Positions 54,868 through 63,484 of a DNA stretch of 64,000 bases are shown one piece after another; positions within the stretch are counted from its first letter, which is position 1; the number at the start of each line of letters is the position of its first letter. The stretch is taken from positions 62,001 to 126,000 of the forward strand of contig CAMCVA010000006.1 in NCBI GenBank assembly GCA_945879625.1. Direction: 5' to 3'. The position numbers and the translations under genes were made by a program. Source of the stretch: Flavobacterium psychrophilum (GTDB taxonomy: Bacteria > Bacteroidota > Bacteroidia > Flavobacteriales > Flavobacteriaceae). The notes under the pieces are model-generated. The model did not search any database, was not told the DNA's origin, and worked only from the letters and a program-made list of their open reading frames with translations.

Positions 54868-55248
54868 TTATTTTTTTGTAGTAGGGTCGTATGAAACAAA
54901 CATATTGATGTAGATGTTTCTGGAAACGCGCAAAACTAGCGGATAGAAAACAACTAACGATCCAATTATTGCCGCAAAAGATTCTTTTAGGTTCAGTTTA
55001 ATACATACGTACGCGATCACAAAAGCGGCTACTCCAAGCACAACATTTACCCCATAACTCACATACATGGCGCCATAAAAAAAGGAGGGTTCAATTTGGT
55101 ATTTTAATCCACAATGGCTGCAATTTTCATGCATCTTCAGCACATTTCCCAAATGATACGGATTGGAATCAACATACATATTTTCATTTTGACATTTCGG
55201 ACAACTTCCTGTTAAAATGCTATTTACTTTGGATCCTTTTTTTAACAT
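54868..55248 (-). CDS. DUF983 domain-containing membrane protein
   Basis: The protein (about 126 residues, start MLKKGSKVNSIL) has a zinc-ribbon-like part with SCPKCQNENMY and CSHCGLKYQIEPSFFYGAMYVSYGVN, followed by two membrane segments (NVVLGVAAFVIAYVCIKL, FAAIIGSLVVFYPLVLRVSRNIYINMF). This is the DUF983 pattern; function is unknown. It is convergent with the FAD gene and divergent from the ABC-F gene. Confidence 0.85.
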   Translation of the reverse strand: MLKKGSKVNSILTGSCPKCQNENMYVDSNPYHLGNVLKMHENCSHCGLKYQIEPSFFYGAMYVSYGVNVVLGVAAFVIAYVCIKLNLKESFAAIIGSLVVFYPLVLRVSRNIYINMFVSYDPTTKK

Positions 55249-55311
55249 TTGCAAAAATTTTCAACAAAGGTACTTTTACAATTCCTACTCTAGGTAACAT
55301 TTAACACAATT

Positions 55312-57222
55312 ATGCTCAATATCCACAATTTGTCGGTTTCTTTTGGAGGAACGTATTTATTTGAAGAGGTAACCTTTAGAATGGGCGCCGGCGATCGAGT
55401 AGGGCTAGTGGGAAAAAATGGCGCAGGAAAATCCACCATGTTAAAAATTTTGGCGCGTGATTTACTTCCCGATTCAGGCAGTATCGCTACCGAAAAAGAA
55501 GTGCGCATTGGGTTTCTTCGTCAAGATATTGATTTCGAACAAGGACGCACCGTATTAGAAGAAGCCTATCAAGCCTTTACCGATATTAAAGAAGTAGAAC
55601 GAAAATTAGAAGAAACCAATCATTTATTGGTTACGCGCACCGACTACGAAAGTGCCGAATATTCACAAATTATCGAAGATTTGTCTGATTACACCCACCG
55701 ATTTGAATTGCTTGGCGGGTACAATTATGTGGGTGATACCGAAAAAATCTTGCTGGGATTGGGTTTCAAACGCGAAGTGTTTAACGACCTCACCGAGACC
55801 TTTTCTGGCGGATGGCGCATGCGGATCGAATTGGCCAAATTGTTGTTGCAAGCCAACGACATTTTGTTATTGGATGAGCCTACCAATCACTTGGATATCG
55901 AAAGTATCATTTGGCTCGAAAGTTTTTTGCGCAATTATCCGGGAGTCGTAGTAATCGTGTCGCACGATAAGATGTTTCTTGATAATGTAACCAACAGAAC
56001 CATCGAAATTTCATTGGGTAAAGCCTATGATTTCAATAAACCCTATTCGCAGTATTTGGAATTGCGCCACGAGATTCGTGAGAAACAATTGGCTACCCAA
56101 AAAAATCAGCAAAAGAAAATAGAAGAGACCGAGAAGCTCATTGAGAAATTTAGAGCCAAAGCATCAAAGGCTTCTATGGCGCAGTCCTTGATCAAAAAAT
56201 TGGATAAAGTAGAGCGCATAGAGGTCGATGAAGACGACAATTCGGTAATGAATATTTCGTTTCCTGTTTCGAAAGTGCCCGGAAAAGTAGTGATAGAAGC
56301 CGAAGATGTAACCAAAGCCTATGGCGAAAAAGTTATCTTAAAAGACATCAACCTCTTGGTCGAACGCGGCAGTAAGATTGCCTTTGTGGGCCAAAATGGG
56401 CAAGGGAAATCTACGTTTATCAAAGCTATCGTGCACGAATTTCAATTTCAAGGCCACATCAAATTGGGACACAATGTGCAGTTGGGCTATTTTGCCCAAA
56501 ACCAAGCCGAATACTTGGATGGCGAAATTACTTTGTTGCAAACCATGGAAGACGCGGCAACCGATACCAATCGTTCGAAAGTGCGAGATATGTTGGGTTC
56601 GTTTTTATTTCGTGGGGACGATGTAGAGAAAAAAGTAAAAGTGCTTTCGGGAGGCGAACGCAACCGATTGGCATTGTGTAAATTGTTGTTGCAGCCCATC
56701 AATGTATTGGTGATGGATGAGCCAACCAATCACTTGGACATCAAATCCAAAAACGTACTCAAAGCGGCTTTACAAAAATTTGAAGGCACTTTGTTGTTGG
56801 TTTCTCACGACCGTGATTTCTTGCAGGGCATGTCAAATATTGTCTACGAATTTAAAGATCAGCAAATCAAAGAATATTTGGGCGATGTCAATTTCTTTTT
56901 GGAGCAACGCAATCTAGAAAACATGCGTGAAGTAGAAAAAAAGGATGCCGTACAAAAAGCGCAACCACAAACTACATCAAAGGTTTCCTATGAAGATCAG
57001 AAAAAAGGTAAAGCCTTGCAAAATCGCCTCAGTAAAATAGAAAGCCAAATCAAGCAGTTGGAACGAGATATTCAACACGACGACAAAGCACTGGCTTCCA
57101 ATTATGACAAACACATTGAAGATGCATCTTTTTTTATGGCCTACAACAAAAAGAAAAAAGAATTAGATCAGTTACTAAACGAGTGGGAAGTGGTTCAATT
57201 TGAAATAGAGGCGGCCCTTTAA
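55312..57222 (+). CDS. ABC-F family ATPase (ribosome-associated)
   Basis: Two ATP-binding domains lie on one 636-residue chain without membrane segments. The first has Walker A GKNGAGKST (residues ~34-42), signature TFSGGWRMRIELAKLLL and DEPTNHLD. The second has GQNGQGKST (near residue 360), signature LSGGERNRLALCKLLL and DEPTNHLD. The linker between them is the charged arm of ABC-F proteins (KAKASKASMAQSLIKKLDKVERIEVDED). A C-terminal coiled coil (LSKIESQIKQLERDI ... KKKELDQLLNEWEVVQFEIEAAL) resembles Uup/YheS-type members. ABC-F proteins act on the ribosome E site; antibiotic-resistance and translation-throttle roles are not distinguishable here. Confidence 0.93.
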   Translation: MLNIHNLSVSFGGTYLFEEVTFRMGAGDRVGLVGKNGAGKSTMLKILARDLLPDSGSIATEKEVRIGFLRQDIDFEQGRTVLEEAYQAFTDIKEVERKLEETNHLLVTRTDYESAEYSQIIEDLSDYTHRFELLGGYNYVGDTEKILLGLGFKREVFNDLTETFSGGWRMRIELAKLLLQANDILLLDEPTNHLDIESIIWLESFLRNYPGVVVIVSHDKMFLDNVTNRTIEISLGKAYDFNKPYSQYLELRHEIREKQLATQKNQQKKIEETEKLIEKFRAKASKASMAQSLIKKLDKVERIEVDEDDNSVMNISFPVSKVPGKVVIEAEDVTKAYGEKVILKDINLLVERGSKIAFVGQNGQGKSTFIKAIVHEFQFQGHIKLGHNVQLGYFAQNQAEYLDGEITLLQTMEDAATDTNRSKVRDMLGSFLFRGDDVEKKVKVLSGGERNRLALCKLLLQPINVLVMDEPTNHLDIKSKNVLKAALQKFEGTLLLVSHDRDFLQGMSNIVYEFKDQQIKEYLGDVNFFLEQRNLENMREVEKKDAVQKAQPQTTSKVSYEDQKKGKALQNRLSKIESQIKQLERDIQHDDKALASNYDKHIEDASFFMAYNKKKKELDQLLNEWEVVQFEIEAAL

Positions 57223-58373
57223 TTGTCTTTAAACGGATGGCGTTCGTGCCATTTTATTTCCGGTTGCATGTAGGTAAAAATACGGTTCATAAAATAGTTC
57301 AAAATCGGGTTGCGGTGTTTAATGTACCCAAACATGGGAATTGCTTTTGCCCCAATTGAACTTTTAATTTCCAAGGCAGTACGGGCCAAAATGAGTTTCT
57401 TCGCTTTTGTTTTTATAGAAAAAGCCAGCATGTCATAGAGCATATTCAGGTACAGCATGTGGCGCTTCTGCACCTCTTCGTTATAGCCTAAAAAATAGGT
57501 GTCGATATCTTCCCCGTTTTTGATGAGCGTACAAAAGCCCACCAATTTTTCATTTTCAAAATAACCGTATAGGCAAAAAGCATCACCCAAATTTTCTTTT
57601 AAATCAGCAAAATGATTGGCATTCAAGAAAAAGGTATTGAAGGGTGCATTTTTTGCCACAGTAAAATACAACTCGTGAAGTGTTTGTTCGTGCCCTTGTA
57701 TTTCAGCCAATTGCAAGGCTCTTCGGCTAATGTGTTCTGATTTTTTTCGCGCGCGTTTCCACTGATCCCGGTATTTTTTTTGCAGGGCATTTACATAATC
57801 TGCTTCATCATTCCAGTGCTCCGAAATAGTAAAAACCATATTGGGTTGGATGTAAAACTGATAAAATGATTTAAAATGATTTGCCGATTCTTGATTAAAC
57901 TCGGTAAAGTAAAAATCTTTTGCCAGTTGAATATGAATGCCAATGCCCTCGGTTTTCAAGGTTTTAACCAGCATTTTCATACCTTGGTTGAGTAGGTCAA
58001 ATTGTTGGCCTGGCGCCATACTGCTGTCAAAAGCCCAGCCGTTTTCACCCGTAAGCATATTGTTTCCTAGTATGAGCACATTCGAAGCCAAGTTGCGAAA
58101 CACAAAATTGCGTAGCCAGGTTTTTACACATTGATCGCGTTCGCCAAACGAGCTCAATTTGAGTAAATCGAGGTATTGGGCAATCGCGATACCAATTAAT
58201 TTATCGGCCTCATAAAACCCTATAAAAAAACAGCACATATTGCTAGGTGCTGATTTTTTGGTTATTTCCAAATACGATTTGGTCAGGAAAACATTTTTGC
58301 CAGCCAATACATCCCAATTGTCTGGAAGCTCGGAGGTGTGGCGATAAATTTTAATCCCAGTTGATGTACTCAA
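57219..58373 (-). CDS. GNAT/FemAB-like acyltransferase family protein
   Basis: Two starts are possible. The longest frame begins at 58454, but TATATTTG at 58387-58394 with TTG 21 nt upstream is a good -7/-33 promoter inside that extension, so translation probably begins at TTG 58373 (LSTSTGIKIYRHTSEL), about 385 residues. The first half has ELPDNWDVLAGKNVFLTKSYLEITKKSAPSNMCCFFIGFYEADKLIGIAIAQYL and the second has LYFTVAKNAPFNTFFLNANHFADLKENLGDAFCLYGYFENEKLVGFCTLIKNGEDIDTYFLGYNEE, two GNAT-like halves as in FemAB-type enzymes. The substrate is unknown. Its stop overlaps the end of the ABC-F gene by 4 bases. Confidence 0.7.
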   Translation of the reverse strand: MSTSTGIKIYRHTSELPDNWDVLAGKNVFLTKSYLEITKKSAPSNMCCFFIGFYEADKLIGIAIAQYLDLLKLSSFGERDQCVKTWLRNFVFRNLASNVLILGNNMLTGENGWAFDSSMAPGQQFDLLNQGMKMLVKTLKTEGIGIHIQLAKDFYFTEFNQESANHFKSFYQFYIQPNMVFTISEHWNDEADYVNALQKKYRDQWKRARKKSEHISRRALQLAEIQGHEQTLHELYFTVAKNAPFNTFFLNANHFADLKENLGDAFCLYGYFENEKLVGFCTLIKNGEDIDTYFLGYNEEVQKRHMLYLNMLYDMLAFSIKTKAKKLILARTALEIKSSIGAKAIPMFGYIKHRNPILNYFMNRIFTYMQPEIKWHERHPFKDN

Positions 58374-58386
58374 TTTTTTTTTTCGG

Positions 58387-58417
58387 CAAATATACTTTAA
58401 ATCAAAGGCCATCCGCA
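58387..58417 (-). promoter_or_regulatory. Candidate promoter inside the end of the DUF1761 gene (TTG-N21-TATATTTG)
   Basis: On the minus strand TATATTTG (58394-58387) is preceded by TTG at 21-nt spacing. It would start transcription ~8 nt upstream of a TTG codon at 58373, giving an almost leaderless mRNA for the acyltransferase-like gene. Confidence 0.5.
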
Positions 58418-58885
58418 AATTATTCCACCCATAAGCATACAGCTTACCACCCAAAATCCTCCAGCAATCAACGTATATTTAAAACTGCGTTGCTCATGCA
58501 AAGCATTGGTTCCTATAATGGGTAAAGCCAAAAATAATCCAGCCAAAAATCCGTGTAAGGCTCCGTGCTTAAAGGAGCGAAACGCATTTCCATAATCGGC
58601 CATAAATTCACCATAAGAAGCTTTTGCTATGGTAGGATCGCCGCCTACCATGCCCATGGCCCCAAACTGATGAATAGTAAGTGTTTGTAGGATAATGGCA
58701 ATAAATAATGCGTATATAGAAGAAATTCCAAGTGTTTTTGCCAAGTTACTTGCTTTTAAATCGGCATAGTTTAGGCCTGCTTCTTTCATCCAAATTGTAC
58801 CAAATACTTTTGGGTGATACCAAACAAAACCAACAATAAGCGATGAAAATGCTGCAGTGAGAAGGGCTAAATAATCCATGTCCAT
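58397..58885 (-). CDS. DUF1761 domain-containing membrane protein
   Basis: This ~160-residue protein starts MDYLALLTAAFSSLIVGFVWYHPKVFGTIWMKEAG (an ATG two codons earlier at 58885 is equally possible) and contains four membrane segments (residues ~6-22, ~50-66, ~105-122, ~138-155). FVWYHPKVFG..WM and HGALHGFLAGLFLALPI are features of DUF1761, a family without known function. It is monocistronic or shares its end with the acyltransferase promoter. Confidence 0.85.
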   Translation of the reverse strand: MDMDYLALLTAAFSSLIVGFVWYHPKVFGTIWMKEAGLNYADLKASNLAKTLGISSIYALFIAIILQTLTIHQFGAMGMVGGDPTIAKASYGEFMADYGNAFRSFKHGALHGFLAGLFLALPIIGTNALHEQRSFKYTLIAGGFWVVSCMLMGGIICGWPLI

Positions 58886-59149
58886 AATTTTTTTGTAAAG
58901 GTTAATAAACCAAATATAACTTTTTTGCAGTAGGATTTAGCATTGCATCCATTTTGTCACAGAATTAGGATCATTTGTAATTCATTTATAATTGTAAGAA
59001 AAATAAACTATAAAAACACAAATAAATGTATTTCATCGATTATATTTGCTCATAAACGATGTTGCGTATACTTTTACCCCGGAATAAAAAACAGCATTTG
59101 TGTTGTCCCCAACAACCAGATGAATTAGCAAACACAAATTAACCTACTC

Positions 59150-60001
59150 ATGAAAAATAAAATTACCTTATTTATTGCTTTAGTTGCATCAGCTAGTCTT
59201 TTTGCAGCCGTTTCACCCAAAGAAAAAGAAGCACTTGTAAAATTGTACCAAGCAACTAATGGCGATCAATGGACACACAGCTGGGATTTAAACGCCCCGG
59301 TAAATTCTTGGTTTGGTGTAGTACTTAAAAACGATAAAGTAGTAAGCCTAGATCTATCCAACAATCATTTGGTAGGCGAGTTGCCAGCAGCCGTTACAGA
59401 TTTATCAAATTTGCAAAAATTAAATTTATTTAGAAATGAGATTTCGGGCGTAATTCCCGCTTCTATTTCTAATTTGAAAGAGTTAAAATATTTGAACTTA
59501 GGTTTCAATAAATTGTCGGGAACTATTCCATCTCAAATGGGTGATTTAAGCAACCTTCAATCAGTGGAGTTGTTTATGAACGAATTGACTGGAACAATTC
59601 CTGCGCAAATTGGCAATTTAAAACAACTGAAAATATTGTCTTTATTTAACAATGAACTTTCAGGAAACATTCCATCAGCGGTTTACGACTTAACATCTTT
59701 GCGTGTGTTGTTGTTAAACAGCAACAAATTAACTGGTAAGTTAAGCAAAGAAGTGGCCAATATGTCATCACTCGAGAACTTAAGCTTATTTGAAAACAAC
59801 ATGGACGGACAAGTGCCCTTTGATTTGGAGCGTTTGCCAAAATTGAAAGAAATGAACATTTCGTACAATAATTTTAGCGGTGCAGTTTCTAGAAACTTAG
59901 CACAATTAGATACCTTAAACATGACGATGGTTAACGAATCAGGATTGGCCGTAGTGCTTCCGGTTGAAGATAGAACATCGGCACTTGCAGAAGAAGATTA
60001 G
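59150..60001 (+). CDS. Secreted plant-type leucine-rich repeat protein
   Basis: A signal peptide (ITLFIALVASASLFAAV) is followed by a cap (SPKEKEALVKLYQATNGDQWTHSWDLNAPVNSWFGV) and about seven LRRs of the plant-specific type, LxxLxxLxLxxNxLxGxIPxxIxx: e.g. LSNLQKLNLFRNEISGVIPASISN, LKELKYLNLGFNKLSGTIPSQMGD. The 283-residue protein lacks a T9SS C-terminal domain and ends VLPVEDRTSALAEED. Such LRR proteins in Bacteroidota are surface or periplasmic and bind other proteins; the partner here is unknown. A GAAA-loop terminator follows. Confidence 0.9.
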   Translation: MKNKITLFIALVASASLFAAVSPKEKEALVKLYQATNGDQWTHSWDLNAPVNSWFGVVLKNDKVVSLDLSNNHLVGELPAAVTDLSNLQKLNLFRNEISGVIPASISNLKELKYLNLGFNKLSGTIPSQMGDLSNLQSVELFMNELTGTIPAQIGNLKQLKILSLFNNELSGNIPSAVYDLTSLRVLLLNSNKLTGKLSKEVANMSSLENLSLFENNMDGQVPFDLERLPKLKEMNISYNNFSGAVSRNLAQLDTLNMTMVNESGLAVVLPVEDRTSALAEED

Positions 60002-60037
60002 TTTTTAATAAATAAATTGGTTTAAATAAATGGTTTG

Positions 60038-60066
60038 CCACCAACGAAAGTTGGTGGTTTTTTTTG
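60038..60066 (+). terminator. Terminator after the LRR gene
   Basis: CCACCAAC and GTTGGTGG close a GAAA tetraloop and are followed by nine T. It lies 36 bp past the stop. Confidence 0.95.
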
Positions 60067-60096
60067 TAGTATTGAGAAACCTAAAAGGGATTTTTT

Positions 60097-60900
60097 ATGC
60101 GTTACAAACTGATTTTTCTGCTTTTCATTGTCTCGTTTATGGCGCAGGCCCAAGTGTCTGTACTTTCTTGGAATATTCAAAATTTGGGCAAATCCAAATC
60201 AACCGAGGAAATTGAATTTATCGCCCAAACGGTAAAGTCCTATGATGTCCTTGCCATTCAAGAAGTGGTGGCTGGCAACGGTGGCGCGCAAGCTGTGGCT
60301 CGATTGGCCGACGCCTTGAACCGAAAAGGCAGCAAATGGGACTATTGCATCAGCGATCCCACCCAAACTACAGGTGGAACCACCGAACGCTATGCCTTTT
60401 TATGGAAACCCAGCCGAGTAAAATTAAAGGGGAAAGCTTGGTTAGAAAAGCAATATGCCCTGCAAATTGAACGCGAACCCTATATGGCTACTTTTGAACA
60501 GCAAGGCAAACAATTCACTTTGGTGTCCTTTCATGCCGTGCCCAAAACCAAGCAGCCCGAGCGTGAAATTAAACTCTTGGCCAAAGTCACACAAGAATAT
60601 CCTGGATTGAATCTTATTTTCTTGGGCGATTTTAACTGTCCGCAGTCCAATAGTGTGTTTAACAACTTCCGCAAACTGAACTATCGATCGGCCCTGGTAA
60701 ATCAAAAAACCTCCTTGAAACGCAGCTGTAAAAATGGCAACTGTTTGGCCTCAGAATACGACAATGTTTTTTACCTCCCGAAAAAAAATAAGTTAATTTA
60801 TGCAGGAGTTATTTCGTTCTACCAACGTTTTGCTTCGCTCAAGGAAGCCAAAACAATTTCTGATCATATTCCAGTTGTGGTTCAATTTACTTTTAATTAA
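60097..60900 (+). CDS. Secreted endonuclease/exonuclease/phosphatase family protein
   Basis: A signal peptide (LIFLLFIVSFMAQAQ) is followed by the DNase I-like fold. Core features are SVLSWNIQNLGKSKS, YDVLAIQEVV (metal-binding Glu), ERYAFLWKP, FHAVPKTKQPEREI (catalytic His), FLGDFNCP (metal-binding Asp and Asn), SEYDNVFY and SDHIPVVVQF (catalytic Asp-His). All key residues seem present, so it should be an active periplasmic or secreted nuclease or phosphodiesterase. The length (267) is usual. It starts 30 bp after the LRR terminator. Confidence 0.9.
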   Translation: MRYKLIFLLFIVSFMAQAQVSVLSWNIQNLGKSKSTEEIEFIAQTVKSYDVLAIQEVVAGNGGAQAVARLADALNRKGSKWDYCISDPTQTTGGTTERYAFLWKPSRVKLKGKAWLEKQYALQIEREPYMATFEQQGKQFTLVSFHAVPKTKQPEREIKLLAKVTQEYPGLNLIFLGDFNCPQSNSVFNNFRKLNYRSALVNQKTSLKRSCKNGNCLASEYDNVFYLPKKNKLIYAGVISFYQRFASLKEAKTISDHIPVVVQFTFN

Positions 60901-60947
60901 TTCAGCTGCAAGGCACTAACCAATCATATATTTTTTAATTAAATAGC

Positions 60948-60977
60948 TTGTCTGTATCAATATTGGTTGTATATTTG
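60948..60977 (+). promoter_or_regulatory. Promoter of tRNA-fMet (TTG-N19-TATATTTG)
   Basis: TTG at 60948-60950 and TATATTTG at 60970-60977 have a 19-nt spacer. The tRNA begins 12 bp downstream, consistent with direct initiation near its 5' end. Confidence 0.75.
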
Positions 60978-60989
60978 CCCTCGAAACAG

Positions 60990-61062
60990 CGCGGGATAGA
61001 GCAGTAGGCAGCTCGTCGGGCTCATAACCCGAAGGTCACAGGTTCGAGTCCTGTTCCCGCTA
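60990..61062 (+). tRNA. Initiator tRNA-fMet (CAT)
   Basis: The fold is complete: acceptor stem CGCGGGA/TCCCGCT with a C1-T72 mismatch, D arm GAGC/GCTC, anticodon stem TCGGG/CCCGA with loop CTCATAA and T arm ACAGG/CCTGT with loop TTCGAGT. The run of three G-C pairs in the anticodon stem and the unpaired position 1-72 are the marks of the initiator. Most bacteria have C1-A72; C1-U72 is the variant here. CCA is not encoded. A perfect promoter precedes it. Confidence 0.95.
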
Positions 61063-61068
61063 CTAAGA

Positions 61069-61095
61069 AAGCCATTCAGCAATGAGTGGCTTTTT
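61069..61095 (+). terminator. Terminator after tRNA-fMet
   Basis: AAAGCCA pairs with TGGCTTT around TTCAGCAATGAG and is followed by T. A near-identical copy lies at 61174-61206. Confidence 0.8.
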
Positions 61096-61112
61096 ATTTA
61101 TATTTTTTGTAT

Positions 61113-61206
61113 TCGGGCTTCTATCCGCCGCGGCGGACACAGGTTTGAGTCTTTCTTCTACAACTACTACTGTTGAAAGCCATTCAGCAATGAGGGGCTT
61201 TTTTGA
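61113..61206 (+). pseudogene. Decayed duplicate of the tRNA-fMet 3' half and terminator
   Basis: The sequence TCGGGCTTCTATCCG...GGACACAGGTTTGAGTC follows the same order as TCGGGCTCATAACCCGAAGGTCACAGGTTCGAGTC in the intact gene, with changes and an insertion of a CCGCCGCGGCGG palindrome (61125-61136). GAAAGCCATTCAGCAATGAG then GGGCTTTTTT copies the tRNA terminator almost exactly. The 5' half and a working acceptor stem are missing, so it cannot fold as a tRNA. Confidence 0.65.
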
Positions 61207-61227
61207 TAAATACAGATTAACTATACC

Positions 61228-62109
61228 ATGGAACACAAATCAGGTTTTGTAAATATTATTGGCAATCCCAACGTGGGCAAATCTACTTTGATGAATGCCT
61301 TTATTGGTGAGCGCTTATCCATTATCACGTCAAAGGCACAAACCACGCGTCACCGCATCTTGGGTTTTGTGAATGGTGACGATTTTCAAGTCATTTTTTC
61401 AGATACTCCAGGTATCATCAAGCCTGCCTACGAAATGCAGGAGTCGATGATGAATTTCGTGAAATCGGCGTTTGAAGATGCCGACATCTTGATTTACATG
61501 GTGGAGATTGGCGAGCAAGAACTCAAAGACGAGGCGTTTTTCAATAAAATTATCCACGCCAAGATTCCTGTGTTGTTGTTGTTGAATAAAATTGACAATT
61601 CAAACCAAGAACAACTCGAAGAACAAGTCGCTTTTTGGCAAACCAAAGTACCCAATGCCGAGTTGTTTCCCATTTCGGCTTTACAAAATTTTAATGTCAA
61701 AGAAGTATTTAATCGCATCATTGACCTGTTGCCGATTTGTCCGCCCTATTACCCAAAAGACACCCTTACCGATAAACCCGAGCGTTTCTTTGTGAATGAA
61801 ATTATCCGCGAGAAAATCTTATTGTATTACAACAAAGAGATCCCGTATGCAGTAGAAATCGCAACGGAAGAATTCCTAGAAGACGAAACCATCATTCGTA
61901 TTCGTGCGTTGATTATGGTAGAGCGCGATACCCAAAAAGGAATCATCATTGGCCACAAAGGGACAGCCTTGAAAAAAGTGGGCATCGAAGCCCGTGCCGA
62001 TTTAGAAAAATTCTTCGGCAAACAAATCCACATTGAGTTGTATGTGAAAGTGAATAAAAATTGGCGCAGCAATGCCAACCAATTGAAGCGTTTTGGTTAC
62101 AACCAATAA
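61228..62109 (+). CDS. era: GTPase Era
   Basis: Era is a ribosome-assembly GTPase for the 30S subunit. The 293-residue protein has [14 protein letters not shown] (G1), the switch region SKAQTTRHRI, DTPG (G3), NKID (G4) and SALQ (G5), then a C-terminal KH domain (IIREKILLYYNKEIPYAVEI ... GIIIGHKGTALKKVGIEARADLEKFFGKQIHIELYVKV). It begins 21 bp after the remnant terminator and is followed by der, 65 bp away. Confidence 0.97.
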   Translation: MEHKSGFVNIIGNPNVGKSTLMNAFIGERLSIITSKAQTTRHRILGFVNGDDFQVIFSDTPGIIKPAYEMQESMMNFVKSAFEDADILIYMVEIGEQELKDEAFFNKIIHAKIPVLLLLNKIDNSNQEQLEEQVAFWQTKVPNAELFPISALQNFNVKEVFNRIIDLLPICPPYYPKDTLTDKPERFFVNEIIREKILLYYNKEIPYAVEIATEEFLEDETIIRIRALIMVERDTQKGIIIGHKGTALKKVGIEARADLEKFFGKQIHIELYVKVNKNWRSNANQLKRFGYNQ

Positions 62110-62173
62110 GCCCCAGTTTTAATCTCCTATTCCTAGGTCAAAAAAACGTATTTTTGCCCAAAATTGAATACCC

Positions 62174-63484
62174 ATGAATAATATCGTAGCCATAGTCGGA
62201 AGACCAAATGTAGGAAAATCAACCTTATTCAACCGGTTGATTAAACGCAGAGAAGCGATTGTCGATGCCGTTTCGGGAGTGACCCGCGACCGTAATTATG
62301 GCAAGAGCGAATGGAACGGAAAAGAGTTCTCGGTAATTGATACTGGCGGGTACATCAAAGGTTCTGACGATGTGTTTGAAGCCGAAATCCGCAAGCAAGT
62401 AGAATTGGCGATTGATGAGGCCGACGTGATTTTATTTGTGGTTGATGTAGAAGAAGGCATTACGCCCATGGACGATACCGTAGCCAAGTTATTGCGCAAG
62501 GTTTCTAAACCTGTTTTGTTGGCGGTAAATAAAGTAGACAATGCCATGCGCGAGAAAGACGCCTTGGAATTTTATAATTTGGGATTGGGTGAATATTATA
62601 CGTTTGCCAGTATTTCAGGCAGCGGAACAGGGGATCTTTTGGATGCCTTGATTGACGCCTTTCCCGAAAAACCAGAACCGGTAGCTGAAGAAATTGTGTT
62701 GCCACGCTTTGCAGTAGTAGGGCGACCCAATGCCGGAAAATCGAGTTTTATCAATGCCTTGATTGGCAAAGATCGTTTTATGGTTACCGACATTGCTGGA
62801 ACTACCCGCGACTCCATTGATACCAAGTTTGACCGTTTTGGTTTTGAATTCAATTTGGTTGATACTGCCGGAATACGCCGCAAGGCCAAAGTAAAAGAAG
62901 ACTTAGAATTTTACTCGGTGATGCGCTCGGTGCGTGCTATAGAATACGCTGATGTGTGTATCTTAATCATCGACGCGACCCGCGGATTCGAAGGACAAGA
63001 CCAGAGTATATTTTGGCTCGCCGAGAAAAACCGAAAGGGAGTTGTGATATTGGTCAACAAATGGGACTTGGTGGAAAAAGATACCATGTCCACCCGCGAT
63101 TACGAAGCCAAGATTCGCGAAGAGCTTATGCCATTTACCGATGTGCCTATTTTGTTTGTGTCGGCGCTCACCAAACAGCGCTTGCTGAAAGCCTTAGAAG
63201 CCACCGTAAAAGTATACGAGAGCCGTTCGCAACGCATCGCTACTTCTAAATTTAATGACTTCATGCTCAAGATTATCGAGAGCTATCCGCCACCGGCCTT
63301 GAAAGGAAAATACGTAAAAATCAAGTATTGCATGCAGTTGCCAACCCCTACGCCGCAATTTGTGTTTTTTGCCAACTTGCCGCAATACGTGAAAGACCCG
63401 TACAAGCGTTTCTTAGAAAACAAGATCCGTGAACAATGGGATTTTTCGGGTGTACCGATGGATATTTATATTAGAGAGAAGTAA
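62174..63484 (+). CDS. der: GTPase Der (EngA), double-GTPase ribosome assembly factor
   Basis: This 436-residue protein has two tandem GTPase domains: [22 protein letters not shown] and [22 protein letters not shown], followed by a KH-like C-terminal domain ([41 protein letters not shown]). Der is needed for 50S assembly. TATTTTTG at 62150-62157 fits the -7 box, but no TTG lies at the right distance upstream. A terminator follows at 63500-63528. Confidence 0.97.
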   Translation: MNNIVAIVGRPNVGKSTLFNRLIKRREAIVDAVSGVTRDRNYGKSEWNGKEFSVIDTGGYIKGSDDVFEAEIRKQVELAIDEADVILFVVDVEEGITPMDDTVAKLLRKVSKPVLLAVNKVDNAMREKDALEFYNLGLGEYYTFASISGSGTGDLLDALIDAFPEKPEPVAEEIVLPRFAVVGRPNAGKSSFINALIGKDRFMVTDIAGTTRDSIDTKFDRFGFEFNLVDTAGIRRKAKVKEDLEFYSVMRSVRAIEYADVCILIIDATRGFEGQDQSIFWLAEKNRKGVVILVNKWDLVEKDTMSTRDYEAKIREELMPFTDVPILFVSALTKQRLLKALEATVKVYESRSQRIATSKFNDFMLKIIESYPPPALKGKYVKIKYCMQLPTPTPQFVFFANLPQYVKDPYKRFLENKIREQWDFSGVPMDIYIREK

